In this document: positions 15,567 through 23,699 of the stretch, piece after piece
Position numbering within the stretch: the stretch's first letter is position 1
Layout of the letters: each line of letters begins with the position of its first letter
Notes under the pieces: model-generated
Seen by the model: the letters and a program-made list of their open reading frames with translations, nothing else
Told to the model about the DNA's origin: nothing
The model's database searches: none
Program-made: the position numbers and the translations under genes
From: CAZKXU01 sp964556665
GTDB taxonomy: Bacteria; Bdellovibrionota_C; UBA2361; CAZKXU01
NCBI GenBank assembly: GCA_964556665.1
Contig: CAZKXU010000027.1
Span: 1-34,806, forward strand
Direction of reading: 5' to 3'
DNA length: 34,806 nt

Positions 15567-18026
15567 GTGACAAAAGAATCGACATTACATAAATACCCAT
15601 CGCAAGATAATGAGAGTAAGAACGAGCTGCATATTAGCAGCTCTGATCCTAAATTTAATGAGCTTCTAGCGCGCTACAACAATGCCCTAAAGGATAATGA
15701 GAATCTGCATGCGCTGCTGGATGACATTTTGTCATCAGCTTCATGGAGAATTACCGCACCATTGAGAAAGCTGATGTCTTTAAAGCGAAGGATCTTCCCG
15801 CTTTTTAGATTCGGATCGTATGAGCTTAGTTCGAAGATTGAGAGACATCTTGAGAATAGGGAGGGCAAGCTTGAGATTGTGGGTCCTAACCCGCAGTTAA
15901 TTTTACATTCATTAACTCCTCTCCCAGCAGGTTTTCTCCTCCTCTCTTTTCAGGCAGACGGACCGTTATGTTTTACTGTGACGTATGATGCAGGAAAAGG
16001 TTTCGTTGAGGATAAAAAGAGAATAGTTTTGGTAAAAGATAGCGGTCCTGATTGGATACTCTTAAATATGCCTGCAGGTGTTAAAAAGTTTCAGATTAAC
16101 CCTTTTGATTCAGGACGTCAGTTTTGCATAAACTCCTTTAAAGCTACGCCGCAGGGAAACATTCAGGCGTTAGCACGACTTGTCTCAAGGCAGCTTTCTT
16201 TTAACCCAGTAGTTTTAGCCGCTAAAATTAGACGTGCGGTCGCTGTATTTAGAGATTCAGGTTTAACCGGGCTAAAGATTAAATTATTTTCAGGGGAGCT
16301 CACAGGAAACTACGATGAGTGGGTTAAGCGCTATGATACGCTAAGTGAGCAGGATCGTAGTGAGATAAAAAATAAGCTAGCTGGCTTAAAGAAAAAGCCA
16401 TTAATCTCTGTTATTCTTCCAACTTATAATACTCCGGAGAAATGGCTTAGGTCTGCCATCGATTCTGTTCGGGCGCAGCTCTATACAAATTGGGAGCTAT
16501 GCATAGCTGATGACGCATCAACCGTCCCTCATGTTCGTACGGTGCTTGAGCATTACAGATGCATCGACACGCGCATTAAAGTTACCTACAGGGATAAAAA
16601 TGGTCATATCTCAGAGGCTTCTAATTCTGCACTGGCGTTGGCAGAGGGGGAGTATGTTGCGCTCCTCGACCACGATGATGAGTTGACTGAGGATGCGCTT
16701 TATATGGTCATTAATGAGATCAATAGCTCTCCGCAGGCAGCTTTGATCTATAGTGATGAGGACAAGAAGACCTCCTTTGGAATGAGGTTTAATCCGTATT
16801 TTAAATGTGACTGGAATCCAGAGCTCTTTTTATCACAGAATTTTATCTGTCATCTGACTGTCTATCGTAGAGATATAGTTGAGAGTTGTGGCGGTTTTAG
16901 AAAAGGTTTTGAGGGATCACAGGATTGGGATCTGGCTTTGCGGGTAATTGAGAAGATCGAACCTAAGCAGATTAGACATATACCACATATTCTTTATCAT
17001 TGGCGAGCTGTTGAGGGATCAACAGCTCAGTTTTCAGGGTTTAAGAGCTATGCTTTAAAGGCTGGAGCAAAAGCTGTAGAGGAGCATCTAGTAAGGGTTG
17101 GTGAGCAGTCAAGGGTAGAGATTCTAGAAGAGATAGCTCATTATCGGGTTCATTATTCCTTACCTAAGGTACCGCCGCTCGTTAGTATTATCATTCCGAC
17201 CCGGGATAAAGTTAAAGTTTTGCAGCGTTGCGTAGATAGTATTCTGAAGAAGACAACATATAACAACTACGAGCTATTAATTGTCGATAATGGTAGCATC
17301 GAGGTCGAGACCGCTCGTTACTTTGAATCCTTGCCAAAAGATAAGGTCAGGATTGTTACTGATAATTCCCCCTTCAATTATTCTAGAATTAATAACCAGG
17401 CAGCTAAGCTTGCGCGTGGTGAGATTTTGGCATTTCTCAATAATGACCTAGAGGTAATTAATACAGATTGGCTTACTGAGATGGTTTCCCTTGCTGTTAA
17501 GGAGCGAAACGGCGCTGTTGGAGCAAGGCTCTGGTTTCCAAACGAGATGCTACAGCATGCAGGTGTGATACTCGGAATTGGTGGGGTTGCAGGCCACAAT
17601 CATAAAGGACAGCTGCGTGGCAATCCAGGCTACTTTAACCGAGCAATTCTTAGACAGAATTTTTCTGCTGTAACGGCGGCCTGTCTATTAGTAAAGCGAG
17701 ATCTCTTTGAGAAGGTAAATGGGTTTAATGAGGAGGAGTTAGCCGTTGCATTTAATGACGTTGATCTTTGCTTAAAGATCATGGAAGCAGGATTTAAAAA
17801 CGTATGGACCCCTTATGCAGAGCTCTACCATTATGAGTCCAGTAGCCGCGGCTATGAGAATACTCCGGATAAGGTTGAGAGGTTCGAGCGGGAGATCTCT
17901 TATATGAAAAAGAGATGGGGGGAGCTTCTGCGCAACGATCCATACTACAATCCGAATCTAACAGCCCACACCGAGGATTTTAGATTTTCATTTCCACCAC
18001 GGGTTAGGAAGCCGTGGAGGATGTAA
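15567..18026 (+). CDS. Tandem family 2 glycosyltransferase, 819 residues
   Basis: Two GT-A glycosyltransferase domains in one chain. Residues 35-75 hold a short coil and ASWRITAPLRKL, a motif common in large surface-polysaccharide transferases; 110-260 is a beta-rich region without a family I can name. Domain 1 starts at SVILPTYN (281) with CIADDAST (312) and the DxD-like LLDHDDEL (367), then SQDWDLALR. Domain 2 starts at SIIIPTRD (540) with LLIVDNGS (571), FLNNDLEV (623) and FNDVDLCLKI. Both look active. There is no membrane segment. It probably adds two sugars in turn to O-antigen or another glycan, but no other polysaccharide gene lies adjacent. Start is GTG; the ribosome site is poor. Confidence 0.9.
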   Translation: MTKESTLHKYPSQDNESKNELHISSSDPKFNELLARYNNALKDNENLHALLDDILSSASWRITAPLRKLMSLKRRIFPLFRFGSYELSSKIERHLENREGKLEIVGPNPQLILHSLTPLPAGFLLLSFQADGPLCFTVTYDAGKGFVEDKKRIVLVKDSGPDWILLNMPAGVKKFQINPFDSGRQFCINSFKATPQGNIQALARLVSRQLSFNPVVLAAKIRRAVAVFRDSGLTGLKIKLFSGELTGNYDEWVKRYDTLSEQDRSEIKNKLAGLKKKPLISVILPTYNTPEKWLRSAIDSVRAQLYTNWELCIADDASTVPHVRTVLEHYRCIDTRIKVTYRDKNGHISEASNSALALAEGEYVALLDHDDELTEDALYMVINEINSSPQAALIYSDEDKKTSFGMRFNPYFKCDWNPELFLSQNFICHLTVYRRDIVESCGGFRKGFEGSQDWDLALRVIEKIEPKQIRHIPHILYHWRAVEGSTAQFSGFKSYALKAGAKAVEEHLVRVGEQSRVEILEEIAHYRVHYSLPKVPPLVSIIIPTRDKVKVLQRCVDSILKKTTYNNYELLIVDNGSIEVETARYFESLPKDKVRIVTDNSPFNYSRINNQAAKLARGEILAFLNNDLEVINTDWLTEMVSLAVKERNGAVGARLWFPNEMLQHAGVILGIGGVAGHNHKGQLRGNPGYFNRAILRQNFSAVTAACLLVKRDLFEKVNGFNEEELAVAFNDVDLCLKIMEAGFKNVWTPYAELYHYESSSRGYENTPDKVERFEREISYMKKRWGELLRNDPYYNPNLTAHTEDFRFSFPPRVRKPWRM

Positions 18027-18033
18027 TTTGCAC

Positions 18034-18062
18034 TTGACATACTATACAGATACCATTAATAT
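18034..18062 (+). promoter_or_regulatory. Promoter of the aromatic amino acid operon
   Basis: TTGACA (18034-18039, perfect), exactly 17 nt, TAATAT (18057-18062, keeping the key T, A and final T). The leader peptide ATG follows 8 nt later, at the expected transcription start. Confidence 0.8.
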
Positions 18063-18070
18063 TTTCTTTA

Positions 18071-18133
18071 ATGTCCAGTAACTCTACTACATCATCATCT
18101 GTTTTTTTCTGGTCCTATTTCTATGGGGTCTAA
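18071..18133 (+). CDS. Aromatic-rich leader peptide (attenuation control)
   Basis: A 20-codon frame ending SSSVFFWSYFYGV and TAA at 18131-18133. Six of the eight codons at 18101-18124 are aromatic (Phe, Phe, Trp, Tyr, Phe, Tyr). It lies directly between a strong promoter and the DAHP synthase gene, the place and composition of a ribosome-stalling leader such as PheL or TrpL. Stalling when charged aromatic tRNAs run short would couple operon expression to need. There is no Shine-Dalgarno sequence; the ATG seems to be the first codon of a leaderless transcript. The T-rich stretch could yield Phe codons by chance, but the Trp, Tyr and in-frame stop make that less likely. Not proven to be translated. 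Confidence 0.75.
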   Translation: MSSNSTTSSSVFFWSYFYGV

Positions 18134-18174
18134 CCCCATTTAACATCTTGTTCTCCGCATAGCCCCATTTTTTT
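18121..18174 (+). terminator. Candidate attenuator of the aro operon
   Basis: ATGGGG (18123-18128), within the last leader codons, can pair with CCCCAT at 18134-18139 (tight 5-nt loop) or with CCCCAT at 18163-18168, which is followed by seven T (18168-18174). The two pairings exclude each other, as in an antiterminator/terminator switch. The second stem is only 6 bp with a 34-nt loop, so the exact mechanism is unsettled. Confidence 0.5.
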
Positions 18175-18195
18175 ATAACGTAACAAAGATTAGGA

Positions 18196-19134
18196 ATGAA
18201 AGGTAGATATATACCTAAAACGGATCTCATCATGAAAAATCTAACACTAGTTCTAAAGAAATCAGATAAAAAAACAAAGGTTCAGGTAGGGCCGGTTACT
18301 TTTGGAGAGCAGTTTGTAGTAATTGCCGGTCCATGCTCTGTTGAGAGTGAAGAGCAGACAATATCGACAGCAGAGGCCGTAAAGTCAGCAGGTGCAGTGA
18401 TGTTAAGAGGCGGTGTTTTCAAGCCCCGTACCTCACCGTACGCCTTCCAGGGTCTTGGCCTAGCAGGACTTAAGATACTTGCAAAAGCCAGAAAAATTAC
18501 CGGATTACCGATTGTGACCGAGGTTATGGATACACGTGACGTAGGCTGGGTGGCTGAGTACTCAGATATGCTTCAGATAGGTGCGCGTAATATGCAGAAT
18601 TTCTCACTTCTAAAAGAGGTTGGGAAATGCTCCAGAGCTGTGTTATTGAAGCGGGGGATGCTCTCTACGATTGAGGAATGGTTAAGTGCGGCAGAGTACA
18701 TCCTAGCCGAAGGAAATCCCAACGTAGTGCTGTGTGAGAGGGGTATTAGGACCTTTGAGACATATACCCGCAATACATTCGATCTGAGCGCTATTATGGC
18801 AGCCAAAGAGCTAAGTCATCTGCCGGTGATCGCCGACCCCTCGCATGGCTGCGGTCGTGCTGGGATGATTCCTCAGCTCTCGATGGCCTCCCTTGTTGCT
18901 GGAGCAGACGGATTAATAGTTGAGGTTCATTGCAGGCCGGAAGAGGCATTAAGTGATAGGGAGCAGGCAATCGCACCTACAGTATTTAGGAGTATGATGG
19001 ATCGGATTAACTTGCTTGGGGAGTTTATGACGGCAAATAATATAGATAATCAGCCAAGGGCTGAAAACCTAACGCATTTAGCAGTAAGCCCGCACCTTGC
19101 TACGACTATCGTAGGAGGGGAGAATCGTCTATGA
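18196..19134 (+). CDS. aroF: DAHP synthase (3-deoxy-7-phosphoheptulonate synthase), type I-beta
   Basis: Condenses phosphoenolpyruvate and erythrose 4-phosphate, the entry to the shikimate pathway. Core motifs: VVIAGPCSVES with metal-ligand C47, GGVFKPRTSPYAFQG, QIGARNMQNF, VLLKRGMLSTIEEWL, CERGIRTFETYTRNTFDLSAI, VIADPSHGCGR and IVEVHCRPEEALSD. It follows the Thermotoga/Bacillus branch, but only about 35 residues precede the barrel: neither the ferredoxin-like feedback domain nor a fused chorismate mutase is present. A short tail follows the barrel. The ATG at 18196 has AGGA very close; Met13 (18232) is an alternative. Stop and next start overlap as ATGA. First enzyme of the operon behind the leader peptide. 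Confidence 0.95.
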   Translation: MKGRYIPKTDLIMKNLTLVLKKSDKKTKVQVGPVTFGEQFVVIAGPCSVESEEQTISTAEAVKSAGAVMLRGGVFKPRTSPYAFQGLGLAGLKILAKARKITGLPIVTEVMDTRDVGWVAEYSDMLQIGARNMQNFSLLKEVGKCSRAVLLKRGMLSTIEEWLSAAEYILAEGNPNVVLCERGIRTFETYTRNTFDLSAIMAAKELSHLPVIADPSHGCGRAGMIPQLSMASLVAGADGLIVEVHCRPEEALSDREQAIAPTVFRSMMDRINLLGEFMTANNIDNQPRAENLTHLAVSPHLATTIVGGENRL

Positions 19135-21464
19135 GAAAAGTTGTCATCAAATCTGCACAACAGCTCTCCACTATGTATATAGGTGAGGATACACCTAAAT
19201 TAGAGGAATTAGCAGCTGGACGTAGGATGGTGTTGGTTGCTGACTCTGCAATTGTGGATTGTTTGGGAGATCTACTAAGAGGACATGACACAATTCTTAT
19301 TCCATCCGGCGAGGCAAATAAGAATCTTGCAGTACTTGAAGGGCTTTGGTCTGAGTTTTATAAGCGTGAGTTAGATCGAGATGCATTGGTGATCGGTGTT
19401 GGTGGAGGGGTTGTCTGTGATCTGGCGGCTTTTGCAGCTGCTACTTACCTGCGTGGCGTTCCATACGGCTCATATGCGACCACATTGTTAGCACAAGTGG
19501 ATGCAAGTATCGGCGGAAAAAACGGAATAAACTTTCATGATAGTAAGAATATTATCGGAACGATTCGACAGCCTGAGTTCTGTATCTGTAATAGTGCTGT
19601 CTTAAGATCTCTGCCACGCTCTGAATTAAGCTATGGATTCTCCGAAGTGATTAAGCATGCTGCTATCGCAAGCATGGAGCTTTTTCAGTTTTTAGAGCAG
19701 AACATAGAACAAGCAATGACGCTCAAACCTGAGGTAATTGAAACAGTAGTATTTGAGTCAATCAAGATTAAGGCTGCAATCGTTGAAGCTGATCAATTTG
19801 AGAGAGATGAACGGAGAAAATTAAATTTTGGGCATACGATAGGACATGCCATAGAATTGATACATGGAATTCCGCATGGAGAAGCTGTCGCGCTTGGAAT
19901 GATAATAGAGAGCCGGGTTGCGTTGCAATTGGAGTTACTTAAAAAGGAGGAGCTTGCTCGACTAGATATGCTGTTGAAGAAGTTTGGATTGGGAGGAGAG
20001 TTAGAGCTTGATAAAGAGAGAATTCTTAAGGCCATGCGGCATGATAAGAAACGAAGCGGTGATTTAATTAAAATGGTTCTCCTTGAGGGGATAGGTAGGT
20101 GTCGAATTGAAAGTGTGGAGATGAGTAGGATAGTGGACTGGGAGCGCGGTCTTCCAGCCCGCTCTATTGAAGTTCCATTGGCGTCAAGCGGCTTAGAAGC
20201 CCGCGCTCCCAGTCAGCATAAAAATATAAAAATAATTACACCACATACTATTAGAGGCACCATCATTGCCCCACCATCAAAAAGTATGATGCAGCGGGCG
20301 GTTGCGGCGGCTTCACTCTCATCCGGAGTAACAAGAATATATAATCCATCATTTTGCGATGATTCTAATGCTGCTCTTAAGGTTGCCTCTGCACTTGGCG
20401 CTACTATAACGCAGAACGATAATCACATAACTATTCAGGGTAGATCTAAACATGTTGAGTCAATCCTAAACTGCGCTGAGTCAGGATTATCCCTACGGAT
20501 GTTTAGTGCCATTGCAGCACTTTCAGAGGTAGAGTTAACGATGACAGGCAGCGGTTCACTTTTAAAACGCCCAATCGGTATGATTGCGGAGCCGCTTAGA
20601 AGACTAGGTGTAAGTGTAGTTTTCAGTAATAATAGACTCCCAATCCGTATCAAAGGGCCGATTAAATCTGGTGAGATTGAGATCGATGGCGGTGTTACTT
20701 CGCAGTTTCTGACCGGACTTCTAATGGCGCTCCCTCTCTGTAAGGGTGACTCAACGGTTTATGTTTCAAACCTAAAAAGCAGGCCATATATCAGTATGAC
20801 TCTAGAGATTATTGAGCGATTTGGCATTGCTGTCATGACCGATCCTGAACTTACTAAATTTACGATTCCAGGAGGGCAGCTATATAACGGAACTGAGCTC
20901 GAAATAGAGGGTGATTGGTCAGCTGCCGCATTCTTTTTAGTGGCCGGAGCAACGTCTGGAGAGATTAGAGTTAAAGGGTTAAGTGAGGGCAGTAGACAGG
21001 CAGATCGTGCTATATTAAACCCCTTGATCGCTTCTGGATCAGCGCTTAACTGGAGTGCAGGAGATCTTGTTGTCAGTAAACCAGAAAAGCTTAAACCGTT
21101 CCATTTTGATGCTACTGAAGCGCCGGATCTCTTCCCTGCGCTCGTTGTGTTAGCAGCAAATTGTAGTGGGGAGTCGACAATTAGAGGTGTTAAGCGCTTA
21201 AGCGGGAAGGAATCAGATCGGGGTGTTATACTTAGATCGGAATTTAAAAAGTTAGGAGTAGAGGTTAAAATTGAAGATGATCTGATGCGGGTTGTGGGCG
21301 GCAGGCTAGGTGGTGGTATTATAGATCCGCACGGCGATCATCGCATTGCCATGGCTGGAGCTATAGCGGGGCTAAGCTCCAGCAGTTCGGTTCAGATTAG
21401 TGATGCTAAGGTCGTCTCAAAATCGTATCCAAATTTTTTTGAGGTCCTGGAGAGTATATTATGA
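19131..21464 (+). CDS. aroB-aroA: Fused 3-dehydroquinate synthase - EPSP synthase (AroB-AroA)
   Basis: One 777-residue chain for two non-consecutive shikimate steps. AroB, about 1-335: GVGGGVVCDLAAFAAATYLRG, TTLLAQVDASIGGKNGIN, zinc ligands E172, H235 and H249, and ending MVLLEGIGRCRIESVEMSRIVD. AroA, about 366-777: APPSKSMMQR (K384, S385, R389), SGLSLRMFSAIAAL, KRPIGMIAEPLRRLG, GGVTSQFLTGLLMALPL, EGDWSAAAFFLVAGA, KESDRG and DPHGDHRIAMAGAI. Both look intact. The linker 336-362 is encoded by palindromic repeat copy D. AroA has no ATG or GTG of its own before Met386 inside its active-site loop, so it can be made only as a fusion (or from a TTG within the repeat). ATGA overlaps join it to aroF and aroC. 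Confidence 0.94.
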   Translation: MRKVVIKSAQQLSTMYIGEDTPKLEELAAGRRMVLVADSAIVDCLGDLLRGHDTILIPSGEANKNLAVLEGLWSEFYKRELDRDALVIGVGGGVVCDLAAFAAATYLRGVPYGSYATTLLAQVDASIGGKNGINFHDSKNIIGTIRQPEFCICNSAVLRSLPRSELSYGFSEVIKHAAIASMELFQFLEQNIEQAMTLKPEVIETVVFESIKIKAAIVEADQFERDERRKLNFGHTIGHAIELIHGIPHGEAVALGMIIESRVALQLELLKKEELARLDMLLKKFGLGGELELDKERILKAMRHDKKRSGDLIKMVLLEGIGRCRIESVEMSRIVDWERGLPARSIEVPLASSGLEARAPSQHKNIKIITPHTIRGTIIAPPSKSMMQRAVAAASLSSGVTRIYNPSFCDDSNAALKVASALGATITQNDNHITIQGRSKHVESILNCAESGLSLRMFSAIAALSEVELTMTGSGSLLKRPIGMIAEPLRRLGVSVVFSNNRLPIRIKGPIKSGEIEIDGGVTSQFLTGLLMALPLCKGDSTVYVSNLKSRPYISMTLEIIERFGIAVMTDPELTKFTIPGGQLYNGTELEIEGDWSAAAFFLVAGATSGEIRVKGLSEGSRQADRAILNPLIASGSALNWSAGDLVVSKPEKLKPFHFDATEAPDLFPALVVLAANCSGESTIRGVKRLSGKESDRGVILRSEFKKLGVEVKIEDDLMRVVGGRLGGGIIDPHGDHRIAMAGAIAGLSSSSSVQISDAKVVSKSYPNFFEVLESIL
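20136..20214. repeat. Palindromic repeat family 1, copy D, within coding sequence
   Basis: GACTGGGAGCGCGGTCTTCC at one end and GAAGCCCGCGCTCCCAGTC at the other, a 79-bp imperfect palindrome of the same family as copies A-C. It is read in frame as DWERGLPARSIEVPLASSGL and onward (residues 336-362) between AroB and AroA. Confidence 0.9.
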
Positions 21465-22453
21465 ATTCATTCGGAAGAGTTTTTAGACTGACAATTCTTG
21501 GAGAATCGCATACCGAATCGCTTGGCATTGTCATAGATGGTTGTCCTGCCGGGATTGAATTGGCACCTGAGGATTTTATAGTAGATCTTGATAGGCGTAG
21601 GTCCGGAGCAAAGGGCACAACTCCAAGAAAAGAGTCTGATATTCCGGCTTTAAAAAACGGAGTGTTTAAGGGTAGAACAACCGGCATGCCGCTTTTTATC
21701 TCTTTTGATAATAAGGATATTGATTCAAGCGGCTATGAGAAAATTAAGGAGACTCCGCGGCCAGGGCATGCTGATTTTGTAGCACATCACAAATATGGAG
21801 GCTTTAATGATTACCGTGGAGGAGGACATTTCTCCGGAAGGCTTACGGCATGTTTAGTAGCAGCAGGTGTTGTGGCTAAGAAGGCTATCTCTCCGATTCA
21901 GGTAGAGGCTAGAGTTATTGAAGTTGGTGGGAGTGCAGATATCTCTAAAGCTATCGAGCAGGCGCTCGCCGAGGGAGACTCGCTGGGCGGCATCGTAGAA
22001 TGCCTTGCTAAGAATGTTCCGATCGGGTTAGGGGAGCCGTTCTTTGATTCGGTTGAATCATTGATTGCGCATCTTGTTTTCTCGATTCCTGCAACAAGAG
22101 CTGTCGAGTTTGGAAGGGGATTCGCCGCATGTCGACTTAGGGGCAGTGAGAATAACGATAGCATTATTGATACCTCCGGGAGGACAGAGACAAACAATGC
22201 AGGTGGAATTAATGGAGGGATCAGTAATGGAAATGAGATTCAGTTTAGAGTAGGGATAAAGCCAACTTCAAGTATTAAGAAAACAAAGCAGACTGTTGAT
22301 TTAAAAACAGGGGAATCTGTATGTATCTCAGTAGAAGGTCGTCATGATGCCTGTATAGCGCTAAGAGTTCCGCCTGTACTTGAAGCAATTACAAGCTGTG
22401 TATTAGCAGATCTAATGCTGCTAGAGCAGAAGATTCCTAGAGTTCGAGGTTAG
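21461..22453 (+). CDS. aroC: Chorismate synthase AroC
   Basis: Makes chorismate from EPSP using reduced FMN, the last common shikimate step. The start MNSFGRVFRLTILGESH is the first family signature; RRSGAKGTTPRKESD, RPGHADFVAHHKYGGFNDYRGGGHFSGRLTA (H and RGGGxxSGR motifs) and GINGGISNGNEIQFRVGIKPTSSI follow, and GRHDACIALRVPPVLEA closes it. At 330 residues it is somewhat shorter than the usual 350-360, with a trimmed middle and C-terminus. The usual GESHG reads GESHT. The ATG overlaps the fusion gene's stop; eight bases separate it from pheA. Confidence 0.95.
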   Translation: MNSFGRVFRLTILGESHTESLGIVIDGCPAGIELAPEDFIVDLDRRRSGAKGTTPRKESDIPALKNGVFKGRTTGMPLFISFDNKDIDSSGYEKIKETPRPGHADFVAHHKYGGFNDYRGGGHFSGRLTACLVAAGVVAKKAISPIQVEARVIEVGGSADISKAIEQALAEGDSLGGIVECLAKNVPIGLGEPFFDSVESLIAHLVFSIPATRAVEFGRGFAACRLRGSENNDSIIDTSGRTETNNAGGINGGISNGNEIQFRVGIKPTSSIKKTKQTVDLKTGESVCISVEGRHDACIALRVPPVLEAITSCVLADLMLLEQKIPRVRG

Positions 22454-22461
22454 TATATTGT

Positions 22462-23523
22462 ATGGATTTAACTAAAATAAGAGATGGTATCGATGCTATA
22501 GATTGTGAACTAGTAAGGCTTATAACTAAGAGGATGGAGTATGCAATCAGGGCGAAGCGATTTAAGAGCGATGTTGTAGATACCTCTCGTGAGGAGACCT
22601 TGCTGCATCGGATAGACAAACTCTCGCATGGACTTCTTGATAAGAGCTTCTCCTTATCATTATTCAAAGATCTAATGAAAGAGTCTGTCAGGCTTCAGGA
22701 GCTAGAGGTCCCATTAGTAGCGTTTTTTGGTGAGCACGGCTCGTATGGCGAGATAGCTATATCAAAATATGATAAGAATTGGTTAGGCATTCCGGTACAG
22801 AAGTTCTCCGAAATATTTGAGGCAGTTAATTCAGGAGCTGTAGACTATGGGATAGTTCCAACTGAGCATGCTTTAGAGGGAGGAGAAAGAGAGGTAGAGG
22901 ATTTATTAATCAGCTCTGATCTTAAAATTGTGGCCGCTCTGCGGGTACCAATTACGCATGCATTGGTAACGCTCAAGGAGACGGGGTATAGGGATATTAA
23001 AGATGTTTATTCAACACCGACGGCTTTAGCGCAATGCAGCGGTTTTTTAAAGCGCAATAAGCTTACTCCACGTTCATATTATGACTCAGCCGCAGCTGCG
23101 TTAATGTTGCGTGAGATCCGGCTTCCCGGGGCAGCAGCGATTGCTAGTTCATACTGCGCAGAGATACATGACCTTCAGATTATTAAAGAGGAGATTGAGG
23201 ATCACCCAGGTAATTACTCAAAGTTTTTAGTTCTTTCAAAAGCGAGAGCTAAGGAGCGCGGCGAGAGATGTATCGTAGTATTTTCCCTTGATCATCAGAG
23301 CGGGATGCTGATTCAGGCACTTGAAGCATTTTCTGAGAGAAGGATTAACTTAACTAGGATTACATCAAAAAATGTACAGAATGACGAGAACAAGATCTTA
23401 TTTTTGGTAGAATTTGAAGGGGAGATCAACGATCCCAAAATTGAAGGAGCATTGGCAAATTTGGAGAAGATTACGGGCGGTGTGAAGGTCTTGGGGTGTT
23501 TTAGGGAGTTTAAATATTCCTAA
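22462..23523 (+). CDS. pheA: Chorismate mutase - prephenate dehydratase - ACT (P-protein), diverged
   Basis: Predicted route from chorismate to phenylpyruvate. Residues 1-80 are an AroQ-type chorismate mutase (MDLTKIRDGIDAIDCELVRLITKRMEYA). Residues 85-260 are the dehydratase fold (FFGEHGSYGEIA, AVNSGAVDYGIVPTEHALEG), and 268-350 an ACT domain ending GGVKVLGCFRE. Several dehydratase landmarks are altered: the catalytic TRF triplet is SKF (NYSKF, 251-255) and VPIENS is VPTEHA. In the ACT domain the ESRP phenylalanine-binding motif is TSKN (301-304). Whether it dehydrates prephenate, and whether Phe inhibits it, is uncertain; arogenate is another possible substrate. It lies in the operon 8 nt after aroC. 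Confidence 0.88.
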   Translation: MDLTKIRDGIDAIDCELVRLITKRMEYAIRAKRFKSDVVDTSREETLLHRIDKLSHGLLDKSFSLSLFKDLMKESVRLQELEVPLVAFFGEHGSYGEIAISKYDKNWLGIPVQKFSEIFEAVNSGAVDYGIVPTEHALEGGEREVEDLLISSDLKIVAALRVPITHALVTLKETGYRDIKDVYSTPTALAQCSGFLKRNKLTPRSYYDSAAAALMLREIRLPGAAAIASSYCAEIHDLQIIKEEIEDHPGNYSKFLVLSKARAKERGERCIVVFSLDHQSGMLIQALEAFSERRINLTRITSKNVQNDENKILFLVEFEGEINDPKIEGALANLEKITGGVKVLGCFREFKYS

Positions 23524-23531
23524 CCTTCGAC

Positions 23532-23682
23532 ACTGGGACCGCGGGCTTCTAGCCCGCAACAAGCTTACTTCAAATTCGTATGCGGGCTAGACAGCGCTTC
23601 GCGCCGACTTAAGGAAGTTAACTGTCTTACGCTGCCTGGTAGCAGTGCTGTGCACTGCCCAGGCGCGTCCCGCGGTCCCAGT
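23532..23682. repeat. Palindromic repeat family 1, copy C (long form)
   Basis: ACTGGGACCGCGGG ... CCGCGGTCCCAGT, 151 bp, nearly the same as copy B including the inner hairpin segment CGCTTCGCGCCGACTTAAGG. It fills most of the pheA-tyrA gap. Confidence 0.92.
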
Positions 23683-23699
23683 CAAAATAATATAACAGT

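Noticed and set aside
18121..18174. Simple intrinsic terminator of the glycosyltransferase gene
   Set aside because: The hairpin and T-tract lie downstream of a strong promoter and overlap the leader peptide, about 100 bp after the glycosyltransferase stop, so a role in the aro leader fits better. A shared role is not excluded.
20135..20215. Separate aroB and aroA genes with an intergenic repeat
   Set aside because: The frame is open through the repeat, and AroA has no usable ATG or GTG start between the repeat and its catalytic loop. A TTG inside the repeat is the only other option.
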